Positions 29,801 through 39,823 of a DNA stretch of 64,000 bases are shown here, in pieces. A program made the position numbers and the translations under genes. The notes below the pieces were generated by a model. That model saw only the letters and a list, made by a program, of their open reading frames with translations, made no database searches and was not told where the DNA came from. The stretch is from Chrysaora quinquecirrha (Eukaryota > Cnidaria > Scyphozoa > Semaeostomeae > Pelagiidae), in the NCBI GenBank assembly GCA_014526335.1, contig JACTAT010000004.1, positions 1,670,002-1,734,001 of the forward strand, written 5' to 3'. Positions within the stretch are counted from its first letter, which is position 1, and each line of letters starts with the position of its first letter.

Positions 29801-32800
29801 AATTAATAGAGACCTCGACCCTGGGGCTGTGACGCTACCGTAACTGGGCTCGAACCCTGACAACACTGAGCTCTTGACATCACGAGTCAACTGGATTACA
29901 GCACGAGGCCACAGCACCTTCCCTTCGAATCTGACTGTGTGTGAGATATGATCGTTTACAGTGTTCGAGATGAAAGAGGTTGACTACCTAACTGAGGAAA
30001 ATTGAAGAACAACTACGGTGAATCAACTTACAATAAATTTCAAATGCAGCTTTATCAGTGCAATGCCGAAAAGCATCACGAATAAAATTATGTTCTCTTG
30101 TAATACTTCCGTCGAAGAAAAATGGTATGATACAGAAATACTGATGATGATTATCGACAATGGAATGGCTGGACTGAGAACTTCCGATAGCCGCTGAAAA
30201 AAGAAAGAAATAACTGAAATTAACATTTCGTTATTCAGAACAGGTCTAAGAATTTTAACTTAAGACATCGAGGTATCATAGGATCATAGTGTCCGACAAC
30301 GGAAAGATAATGTAAATACAACTTGAAGCCAGATCTTGTCTGAATTTCCTCTTAGATTTCGTTTACATAGTCCTGGAAACTTTAGGAGAATCTTGATTTT
30401 AATTCCGTAATGAATTTCAATCACTGTATTACACTGAGAAAGCTATTACTAAATAGTGGTGTTGATATCTGATGGTATAATTAGTATAATTGTACCATCA
30501 GGAATAATTAGTATAATTATAGTAGTAAATATAATTAGTTAGTAAATAGTTTATATCATAGCGGAATGGTTTTTTATCATCACCTATTAAGTTGGGTATT
30601 TCATGTCGTATAGTTCTGGCAGGATCATGACCCATCACATGGACTTCAATACGATAAGACGACCGCGACGCTCTGAAGGTTAAATGGGGACGTAACTAGG
30701 CCATGTCGGGCCTTTTACTTCATACTGAGATGTAGCCTTAGTGATAAACAGCGAATCAATGCATCATAGGATTCAGGTTGCTGAAATTCTTCCTTATATA
30801 ATTCTTCGTTCTAAGAGAGATCTTGTTCCTTAAAAAGAAGAAATTTTTAAGAAAAGGTTTTAAATCTAACAAAGTACAGTGCAGTACAGTAGCTATACTA
30901 ACCAACCCTTTTTCTTTTTTAGCAATCATTAATGCTGGGATTTTCCCCAGAATCATGTCAGGTATTAAGGATACTTGGATGAAGAAAATGATGTGCCGCA
31001 TTTGCAGGTTGAAACGCTGCAAAATCTGAAAAAATAGAAGGGAGACATTTCAGAATACAGTCTATATTACATGAAAAATTATCAAATATTAACCACGCAA
31101 TTGTTTTCAATCACAGCACTTCAATAATGCTATGAAAACGAACGATATTCTATAAACTATATCCAGGCTTCTCTGACGAAAAGGATCGAATGGGTTTTCA
31201 TTGCTATTTTACGGGGAGTATTTGCAAGGGGTGTGCAAAGCTTACAAAAGACTGGGATATGTCCAAAGACTTAACCTTTGCAAGAATTTAACTGAACAAA
31301 AGACCATTCAAAGAGGTCTGGGTCGGCGCGACAATTTTCTGGAAATGGAGGACAACTTGAGTTAGGGAATCGCCCCTTCGAGTAACAACCGAGATTGGGG
31401 TCGTTTTAGGGCCTGTTTATATGGGGAAAATCATCCCACCTTCCAGCCCTGTAGCTGAGAGGTGAGATCTCACCTTCCAATACAAACCTTTGTGATTTTC
31501 ATCTTCTGTTTATATGGAAAACGTTTCATCCCGGTCAGGTGAGATCTCACTCGCTGAGAGGTGGGATCTCACCTGGGTGGGATGAAATTCTCTCATATAA
31601 ACGCTGGAAGGTGGGATGAAAGCTGGACGGTGGGATGAAATTGCTCATTATGCGCAAGCGCCAGACATAATCCTATTGTCTGAAAAATTAAACAAAAGCG
31701 GAAATATGAGACAAGTGGCTGGAAGGTGGGATGGAATTCTACATATAAACTCTTGAAAATTTCGTCCCACTGTTCAGCTGACGGGCTGGAAGGTGGGATG
31801 ATTTTGTCCATATAAACAGGCCCTTAGGAGGGGCAGGGCAAGAAATTTTTCTTCAAATTCACGCATAATGGAAGACAAAGAAGGAAAAAGAATCTGTTAC
31901 AATAAACAATCGAAATGTCTCCATAAAAAAACTCAGGAAACAAGATGCAAGTAACTCACAGAAAGGAAAATTATTGACTAAATGCCTCGTTGAGCAGATA
32001 AGCAGGACTTGAATCCTTTCATTTTCTTTTACGTTCACTCCAATGGACGCAAATACGAATTTGAAGCAAAAGTTGCTGCACTCCTTCTCATGAAGGGACG
32101 GTGATATAAGTTGTTGAACTCTGTGAGGATTCCCTTACTCAGGATACTCACCATCTTCCAGAAAAATGTCGCGCCGACCCAGGCCACTTTGAAAAGGTCT
32201 ATTACCCTGTTAGGGTGACAAAGCGAGCTCACGTTGAGCAAAGACGTTGCAAAAAACGAGCTTTGCCTAACTTCCATTTGAAACAAAAGCAAGTTAGTAG
32301 CACGTGCTCGTTCTCCAAGGCATAATAACCATCTATCGGAAGAAACCTTGACCATCTGAATGTTTTGTTTTCTTGTGTATACCTTTGAATATCCTGTTTC
32401 CAGATCTGCGAATCGGCCGTTGTGGTGGATGGTGAGTACAGTGAAGAGGTAGTGTGAAGGATAGAGGAGAAAAGAAACTTCCCCTACTTTTTTCTCCTTT
32501 TCTCCTCGTTCCTTTTTTCCCAATCCCTGTGAATTAAAGTACTTAGGTTTAAAGTACTTACGACAGTTTGCCACACTTCTACTCCATAAATGCCACTCAC
32601 GAGGCTGACGACTGACATCATAGTTGTTATCTCGACAAAGTCGATGCTAAAATATAGGCAGCAATTTAAAATCGATGAAAAATTACAAATAGAAAAAGGA
32701 TTGAAAAAGTATTCACTAAAAAGAAAGTCATATTAACCTCTGAAATTGCAGTGCACCAGTGATATAGATTGTCCAAGGCTCTGATATATAGTTCATAATT

Positions 32801-34119
32801 ATGCCAACAAAAACGAATACCACGAACTGAAATGGATTTTTGTCCAATCCTATAATACAGCTTAATGCAGCTAAAACAATAAGAAGCGCCAGTGCATCAC
32901 CCCCGTGATCAAGAATTTCTCCAAAAGGACTCTCCTTTTCTGGACGATTTCGACGTGCGACTTTTCCATCCATACAATCGAAATGCATCCATAACTGAAA
33001 TCCGATGGAGCAGAAGAGTGATGCGTAGCCAACATTCTATGGTTGTAAAGAAAGAGAATATATATGAAAGGGGTTTATTCTAGAACGGCTTATTGCAAAG
33101 ATGAATTCTTACGTGGGGGCATATTCAAAAAGATGGGTGTTTAATTTTGTAAAAGTGAATTATTAGACCGCCATTTTCAAGCAGAGTTTATTAACAGGGA
33201 CGAGTTGTTCGATTTCGATGAGGGCATATCCCAGACGGGCTATTCTACAATAGATACTTGGGCTTATCCACGAGGGTTTAGATAGCAAAAATTATTTTTA
33301 GGTTGAAGCTTTTTAAAGGGGGGCTAATAATAAGGGGGGGGGCTAATAGCAGCATGATTCTTAGATTGCTGCTCATTCAAGAAAGGCTTGATTACAGGTG
33401 CGCATTCTTCGATTGGAGCTTATTCTAGAGGGGTGAATTGAAAAGCTGAAATCAATCCGAGCTGAGCAATTATTCGAGAGGTGTTTAGGTGAGGTATTTA
33501 TTTAAAAAAATTTCAGCCTACCTGTTTCTTATTTTGGAGTGATTTTCACCAACTTATCATCCCTACCTTTCTCGAAAATATGTTTAAAGGGCGTTTCCTG
33601 GCGGGGGTCTTCAAGCTGGCGAACTTTGCTTGTGCTGTGCTGTGCGTACTGTGTCTCTGCATCTCAAAATACTGTCGGAGGGAGATAGCCAAGAATTTTG
33701 ACCAATTGACCGAAATTTCAGCCTAGTCTGGTGTTTCTAATAAAGGTTGTTCTGATGGAAAAACGTGTAGTTCGTTCTCTAGAGCCGGGCATTGAGATTT
33801 GAGGGGAGGGGGTTCGCTAGAAGTTAGTAAAAACAAGTTAGTTTTAACATAATTTGGCATTACTAATTGTAATTAATTGAATAAACTTCTCACATACCCG
33901 AATATTTCCATGATGACTATAATATAACACTGCAAGGCAAGGTAAAATGACAGAGAGCAAACCAGTCAGAGTCATGATATTTGGCGAAAGTTTTTTAGGC
34001 AGACATGATACAATTCTATTCCAAATCGGATCATACACTTCTTCAAGCAATGATTTTTGCACACTTTGGTATTTATGCTTGCGGATCTGGTTTAGATCTT
34101 CCGAGTTTAAGACTGGCAT
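26856..34119 (-). CDS. Choline/ethanolamine phosphotransferase-like (CDP-alcohol phosphatidyltransferase), 7 exons
   Basis: Exons: 34119-33898, 33036-32738, 32646-32562, 31025-30903, 30193-30032, 29018-28890 and 26996-26856. Phases agree throughout and give 386 residues (human CHPT1 406, CEPT1 416, SELENOI 397). Family members make phosphatidylcholine or phosphatidylethanolamine from diacylglycerol and a CDP-alcohol in ER/Golgi membranes. Exon 1 has the N-terminal HKYQSVQKSLLEEVYDPIWN and PKKLSPNIMTLTG; exon 2 has the active-site motif from D97 (DGKVARRNRPEKESPFG, then EILDHGGD); later exons are successive hydrophobic segments; exon 7 ends in a polar tail. All three catalytic Asp and the Gly/Ala/Arg of the motif are present, but the AR-to-G spacer is 10 residues, not 8. 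Substrate (choline or ethanolamine) cannot be told from sequence. Exon 7 is the least certain. Confidence 0.9.
27288..27410 (+). repeat. Repeat family R1, copy 2
   Basis: Shares TTTTCCCATATACTTTTCTA and CCTTGAAAATGGCA with 18328-18460. Together with copy 3 it forms an inverted pair about 170 bp apart in intron 6 of the phosphotransferase gene. Confidence 0.6.
27578..27732 (-). repeat. Repeat family R1, copy 3 (inverted)
   Basis: The reverse strand reads CTCCCCATACAGTTTTTCAT, ATCTTGAAAATGGCAT and, further on, GGGCTTATTGAGTGCATTCA, in the inverted orientation relative to copies 1 and 2. Confidence 0.6.
28080..28190. repeat. CCCGCTTATT-type repeat fragment
   Basis: C-rich run (CCACCCCCCCCCCCCGCTTA) with 'CTTATTCC' and 'ATTTATTCGGGACC' motifs, resembling the (CGAATAAGCCCCC) repeat at 43808-44088 and the G-rich stretch 33300-33480. 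Probably pieces of one element family; ends not defined. Confidence 0.35.
28440..28760 (+). repeat. Partial copy of the element at 31301-32200
   Basis: Shares TCTGGGTCnGCGCnACA, TTCACGnATAAT, AAAGAATCTGT, ACAAGATGnAnGTA, CTCACA, TGGAAAAT, AAATGC and GGACTTGAATCCTTTC in the same order as 31310-32090. The right terminus is not recognisable. Confidence 0.55.
29044..29480. repeat. Degenerate TGTCC/CTGTC-rich pyrimidine tract
   Basis: About 430 bp dominated by CTGTCC, TGTCTTGTCC and CCTG words on the plus strand, directly 5' (in gene sense) of the phosphotransferase exon at 29018-28890. It reads as a decayed minisatellite. Open frames through it are low-complexity. Confidence 0.5.
29750..29918 (-). 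repeat. tRNA-related SINE, fullest copy
   Basis: On the minus strand it begins GTGGCCTCGTGCTGTAATCC, has a B box GGGTTCGAGCCC, then GTTACGGTAGCGTCACAGCC, AGGTCTCTATTAATTAACCT, ACTGGCGCTAAAACACCATT and ends ACACC. RNA polymerase III B-box spacing and a conserved non-tRNA body shared with 19632, 42530 and 42783 identify a SINE family. Confidence 0.7.
31301..32200. mobile_element. MITE with TIR AGACC...GGTCTGGGTCGGCGCGACA
   Basis: The left end (31301-31343) and reverse-complemented right end (32158-32200) share CTGGGTCGGCGCGACA, flanked by AGACC(A/T)TTCAAAG and TTTTCTGG. A partial copy is at 28440-28760. A second MITE is inserted within it (31409-31823). It lies in intron 3 of the phosphotransferase gene. 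Confidence 0.75.
31409..31823. mobile_element. PIF/Harbinger-type MITE, TTA target duplication, nested
   Basis: Terminal inverted repeats of about 40 bp begin GGGCCTGTTTATATGG and continue with AAAATCATCCCACCTTCCAG. TTA flanks both ends (31406-31408 and 31824-31826), the 3-bp duplication typical of PIF/Harbinger. Internally GGTGGGAT/ATCTCACC motifs repeat in both orientations. Related ends occur at 35904-35970 and 38278. Confidence 0.85.
33300..33480. repeat. GGGGGCTAATA / CTTATTC repeat fragment
   Basis: In intron 1 of the phosphotransferase gene, G-rich runs (AAGGGGGGCTAATAATAAGG) alternate with GCTTATTCTAGAGGGG-type words. It resembles the CGAATAAGCCCCC element at 43808-44088 on the other strand. 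Confidence 0.35.
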
Positions 34120-35777
34120 TTTGTTTCAAGACTTGTATTTGTGCAAGGAGGAAAAATTGTTGGATTGCATGAGAAATGAAAAACAAAACAAAAGAGATAA
34201 TTATCCATTTTATTGGTCACAAGCAATAATAGAGTTTATGAAAAAAGCTATTCAATTGCCTCCAACAAAGAGATCATTTCATGAGTTACGATTATCTTTA
34301 AAACGTGGAAAATGGAATGACGGAATGGAATGATAGAATGATGGAACTACAGAGTAGAAGGATTGCATCATTGATAAGTATTTTCAATTTCATCCTACAG
34401 CGCTGAAACGCAACTACTTTGGCTTCCAGATAACTAAATGTCACTTAACATGCAAAAATCAAAAATCTATTCATGATCTAGCACAGTTTTCCTCAAATCA
34501 TGCCCTAAGATCAACCTTTCAACACCTTTCAACTTTTTTCAATATCTACAGGCTTTTAAGTCTTACAGTAACAAATGTGCGGAGGGTTGTTTTTTCATCC
34601 TGGATTCTACCATCTCTTCTTTTCATGTTATCAAACCATCTCTAAATGAACATCTCACATTTTCACCAAGGCACCCCTTTCTGTATAGGTTTGCCTTATC
34701 ATGGCCTGTGATGCTTATTTTTATGGCTCTCGAATAAGATACCGCTGTTTGTGTTATTTACACCATGACATGTTTAAGAATGGCAATAGCAGGATCGAGC
34801 AGGATTTCTGAATTCATGTGTCTCGCCATATTCCAGTAAAAGTGTCACAAATACCAAAATTAGTAGAAGCTTCGTGATATAACATAATTACCAATGCTAA
34901 AATGACATGAGTGTATCTAATGATCTATTTTAAAAGGACTCCCTTGCGCATTTCTACAATATCTTTGAAAGACTTTTCGTGCCTTTTCGTACTTTTAACG
35001 GCGTTAACAGCTAGTGATGTTCGTGAGAATAATCTAAAAATCTTAAAATCTAATAAAAAATCTTAAAACAGTTTTTTATGTATTTGTCAGTTATTGTCGA
35101 AATTTTTTCGTATATAGTAGTTAGAAATGAACAAGGAAGAGAAAAGCAAAAAGAGAAAAAAAAATCAAAATGGCTCTTCATGGTTGATAACTAGTATTAT
35201 AGTTCACCCGATATCAATTTTGAATAAAGATATTCCTCGTAATTAGAAAATTAAAAAGAAATTGGGCACATAATTTCCTTCCGAGGATAGGGTGAATCGA
35301 CATAAGAAACTGCCGCTACAAATGGGCTTTTATTTTAGCAATTCTGTAGCATACAGAATTTGGTCTTAATTTTCTAAGGGAGTGCTGTTTCGACGAGGTG
35401 AACCAGAGTATTGCCGGAGATTTTAAATGTTTTATTCAATTGTATAGCCGAGGAGGTCCGAAACCTTCCAGATATATCTAACAGGTTCGTTTAGTTATCA
35501 CCCTATCAATATTTATAAAGTCTTAAACTAACTCTTGTCTGCTGTTTTTGGAGTTTTGTCTCACAAGTTGGATTGTCTCAAATGTCAATGAAATTAAAAT
35601 ACAAATGTCAAACTAATTTGTCGTCGTTCTTATGATAAAACTCATTATAATAAAATTGGAGATTTAAAAACGTTAAGCGGTAAGCAGGGCCATGGACTAC
35701 ACCAGTCACAAGTTACTAGTGAGCAAAAGCATGTCTCTAATCTAAAAATTAATAATTTGATAATTGGGTTCTAAAAA
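34120..35777. other. Intergenic between PMM and the phosphotransferase gene; no gene seen
   Basis: AT-rich. 34310-34345 has GGAATGA words similar to the foldback element at 7581-8570. No open frame here has recognisable similarity. The phosphotransferase promoter must lie just right of 34119 but no motif can be called. Confidence 0.4.
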
Positions 35778-35903
35778 TTATTGAAAGAACAAGGACTTGA
35801 GTTGTTCAATGGTATCGCTTGGTCCACAAACCGTATGTCCAATGACCCTGTCATCTTTAAAAATTTCGTAGTCATTCCCACCCTGAAAAGAGAAAGATTT
35901 TAA

Positions 35904-35970
35904 GAGCTTGTTTATATGAGGTGGGGTATCTCACTGAGGTGGGATATCACACTGGGATGAGATCCATACT
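35904..35970 (-). repeat. Fragment of GGGCCTGTTTATATGG-type MITE
   Basis: GCTTGTTTATATGAGGTGGG followed by TATCTCACTGAGGTGGGATA resembles the terminal and subterminal parts of the element at 31409-31823. The second terminus is not seen. Confidence 0.4.
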
Positions 35971-36699
35971 ATACTCCGAAATGCCCCGAGATGACTCTCA
36001 ATTTCAGGGCTTTCTGAATTTCTCAGTGCCACCTCAGCACCGTTATCATCATAGTATTTTTCACCTTAACTCGAATTAAAAACATTACAATCTACAAAAT
36101 TCACCTTTTTTACAAATCCCCTTCCCACAAATGGGTAATACCTCGGGTAATCAATGAAAGAGCATTTGCTGTGGTTACCCTATTTACGGATCAAGGAAAG
36201 GGGGCATGCCATCAAATTCCATGATTCCCTGTTCCCTGATTTCCCGTTCCACGATTCCTCGCTCCCCGTTTTACAGATGGCCGGAAAATTTTCATGACCA
36301 TTTGGTTAATACAACCAATTTGTGTCAAGTGAAGCGCGGAAATTGTAAAAAAAAAAAAAACAGCGCTGAAAACAAGGCTCTTTTAAAAATAAGGCCCCAT
36401 TGAAAAATCAAAGTTGTCGCAAAATTACTTCAATCGAAATGGTCTTCTGAAAGAATTACCATAGCATGCATACATACCTCATATGTCTTATCTCCAAAGA
36501 AATGAACGACTTTAATTGCATCTAAATCCATGAAATTCAAACAAAATGTTTTATCCCATCCTTTTGGAAATACGTCAAAACTAATTTGTCCTCCGATTGA
36601 AAATTGCAAGCCATAATCAGCAAATTCCTTTCTTAGACATTCCACAAATGTCTCCCTTATTTTGTGAACCTACAAAATAAAAATAGTATAAGTTTTTTT

Positions 36700-37400
36700 A
36701 TGTTCGAAGAATTCGAACATATTGGTGTGGGGTTGAGTGTCACTAACTCACTCAATCACTCACTCACTCACTCACTCACTCATTCACTCACTCACTCACT
36801 CACTCACTCACTCACCAACTCACTAACCAACGCATGAACAATGGAAAAATGTAACAATACTAAGCACCCCAAGATGCGCAATTTGCGGTTAGTTGTGCAC
36901 AATGGCGGCCTGCAAGCACTTTTGTCAATTTGGGATCACGTGACAATTATTCTTCTCAAACAAGCTTTATTGCATGACTCATGCTTGTTTACCTTAAGGA
37001 ACTGGCAAATTGCCATCATAATCATCATCATCATGATTACCATCACCATCATTGACGGTATTGCTATGGCAAGATCTAAAGTAACGGCACTACCACCACA
37101 ACAACCACCTCTACAACCATCACTACGACCAACCCTATCACCATCACCACAAACACCCTACCACCACAACCCCCCTACCACCACCACCACAACCACCCTA
37201 CCACCACTACCACAATCACCCTTACCAACCAGCATCAAGATCATCGTGGTCATCAACATCATCATCATAACCACCACCATCATCATCATAATCATCATCG
37301 TCATTGTTGTGCATACCGATAAATATCTTTCATCATTTGAACGAAATAGCTATATTCAACCAGAGTCGTTCTTCGAACATGCCCGTAGGGCCCCTATGTT
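36700..37400 (+). repeat. Interspersed repeat copy 2, in the PMM intron lacking the expected exon
   Basis: Inverted relative to 5160-6060. It has TGTTCGAAGAATTCGAACAT at the left, a CACT tetranucleotide run (36735-36835), AGATGCGCAATTTGCGGTTA, an ATC/CCA trinucleotide core (37010-37310), and TTCTTCGAACATGCCCGTAG near the right end. Open frames across it are repeat translation. Confidence 0.75.
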
Positions 37401-38277
37401 TTTATTGAAATTGGACAGCATTGCTCAAATTTCAAATAGTCTTTAGATTGAAATAAAATAGTTGTTTATGATTATGAATATGAACATACGCATCCTAATA
37501 AGCACGAACTCGCTAATATCGGATCAAATAAGATTTTTTATTTAAATAATAATAAGGTAATGCAGATGCACCATAACGAAGAAAAAGTGGCTTAGTACCA
37601 ACCCCATAAGTTACAATACTAGTTTTGTTGAAATTTTTGTTTAAATAATAATAAAGTGATGCAAATGCATAACGAAGAAAAAATAGCAGAGCATGGCCAT
37701 GCCATGCCCGCACACCCTTGGCATATTTTAGTGTTGAACCTGTATATATTCTTGTGCAATATATTTTACTCATTTTTTGTAAAATTTACTGTATGTATTA
37801 CATGTGTAGCCTCGTACTGACTCATCAGCTGATTCCCATATAAAGCATTTCGGGACTAGATCAGTATGCTTTGTTGTATTTATGGGTGTCCCATCGTTCC
37901 TGTTTCTCAGAAACGACATCAGATTTTGAGGCTGTTCGTGGCAATTTGCAAGTACAGCTTTTTATGTATCAATTCTTTCATGAGTATAAGTGTGTAGGTG
38001 TACCTGTATTTATATAGGGGGTCAGTTTACTACTGTTCACCCAGCGCTGCATTGGAAATACTCAATGCAATAAACGGTTTGATATGAATTTCGAGCTTTC
38101 CGGCACAAGGAAATTTTTAGTGGGCCAGGTAAAAGAACTTCAGATAGTTGAGACAAATTTACAAGACGAGTAAGAATGTTGGGGTGATTTCAAACTTTCG
38201 GCAGTAAGAACTTCATACACCTGTTGTACAGAACTCACATTTTTGCAGTAAACTTTCTGTCAATATTGTTTCTTTTA

Positions 38278-38573
38278 GGGCCTGTTTACATGGAAGCAGG
38301 CCAGTCCGGTTACGCGAGCCAGGTTAGGCTAAGAACGATGAGATCAGCGGGAACAAAAGAATATTTTGTTCACTTTGCATTTATATGGAGAGCGGGTTGG
38401 CCCAGTCAGGTTGGTGAAAATCCTGACAGGAAAGAATGCAAAAGTTTTAATAAGCAAGGCCAGCTCAGCTAACCAGGCTGGAAAATTTATCCATGTAAAC
38501 GCTCTAAAGAATGATCTCGCCTAACCGAGCTAGCCTGGCTAACCAGGCTGACCAGCCTTCATGTAAAGAGATC
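38278..38573. mobile_element. MITE related to the PIF-type family, in the PMM intron
   Basis: The left end is GGGCCTGTTTACATGGAAGC; the reverse-complemented right end is GGATCTCTTTACATGAAGGC. Subterminal AGCCAGG/CCTGGCT motifs are inverted on both sides. TTA precedes the left end; ATA follows the right, so the target duplication is imperfect. Confidence 0.6.
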
Positions 38574-39351
38574 CATAATGACAGGCAAACAAACATCTGA
38601 GCTGTCCTATCATACTGTATGTTTTAAATTCGAAAATTGGCACGCGGTAATGTTCTTTTTATGCGAATAAACATATTTGTCATCATTTCGTGCCCTTTCC
38701 CGAAACAAATGGCCTAAATCATCAAAAAGGCTTTCAAAATTAAAGAACTCCCTATAAATGTATATACTACAGAGGGAATGAAATGTATATTCTCTTTAAA
38801 GACACAAGAAAGATTTTCTCCAATCTAAAAATCTGACAGTTTTCCTACAATCTGTCATGCTTTCAATAAGCAACTGTGTATATTTACTGGCACTTCGGTT
38901 TTTTCTAACATTGTCTTGATCTTTTATTTATATTCAAAATTTTGACAAACCTTTTCGTTGGCAATGAAAGCTGTGACATGTACTTGAGACAATAATTTAT
39001 AAATTTCTGCAGCTTTTCTTCTCCAACAAAGCTTGCTATGCTCTGAAATATTAATTTTTGTTTAACATCAGTATTATATAGCATGGACATAACACTGTAT
39101 TATGTATTGAAAGAATGGATGCCTCTATGATTTTGTGCCGAATGCTTCCGTACCAGCTAATCGTATTTGTGTTTACCCGTTTGCAAGCCATAACAGATAC
39201 AAGCATACGGCAGAGAGGATGAAGATATAATACACAAGGGCACCAACACTGCTCTTGTCTAAAGTTAGAGGTTGATCCCTCTGTCAACAGCCTTTAAATA
39301 TCTTTGACGTAATCTTAAGTTTCTAGCAAATGATAACAACATTGTTGTTCA

Positions 39352-39560
39352 GCAGCTGAAAAAGTTAAGTTCAACGGCATTCTAGAGTTCAAATTTAGGA
39401 AATTTTCCAGGGGAGCATGCCCCCGGACCCCTCTTGCATTTTAAACCCTTAGTCCCGTCTGGGGTATTTGATGCATATATAATATTTCTCACACCCATTT
39501 TGTCCGCAAATACCGAGCGACACCCCCCAGTCATCGAATCCTAGCTACGGCACTGGAAAA
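39352..39560 (-). mobile_element. Transposon terminus, CAGTGCCGTAGCTAGGATT type
   Basis: On the minus strand it starts CAGTGCCGTAGCTAGGATTC, contains GGGGTCCGGGGGCATGCTCC and then AAATTTGAACTCTAGAATGC. This arrangement is a familiar non-autonomous DNA transposon end in invertebrate genomes (from general recollection, family not assigned). The other terminus is not seen. Confidence 0.45.
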
Positions 39561-39823
39561 ATGTTGTGCAGTTTAGCAGAAAAAATCATTTTAGTTGATT
39601 TATAGCATGATCACAGTCATTGACTGATATCATTATGAAACTGAAATTCTTTGATCTAAAACTTAGCTACAGCAAGTTATTGAAATAGTGAGGCTACGTC
39701 CTTGTCATTTGATAAGTTCTCTTGAAGGCAAAAAAGTTTTTCAAACCTGTGTTGCAATGAGATTTCCACCTTTGTAAGCAACAAGACCATTTTCAGCAAA
39801 AACATAGTCAAAGTCTTGAATCA

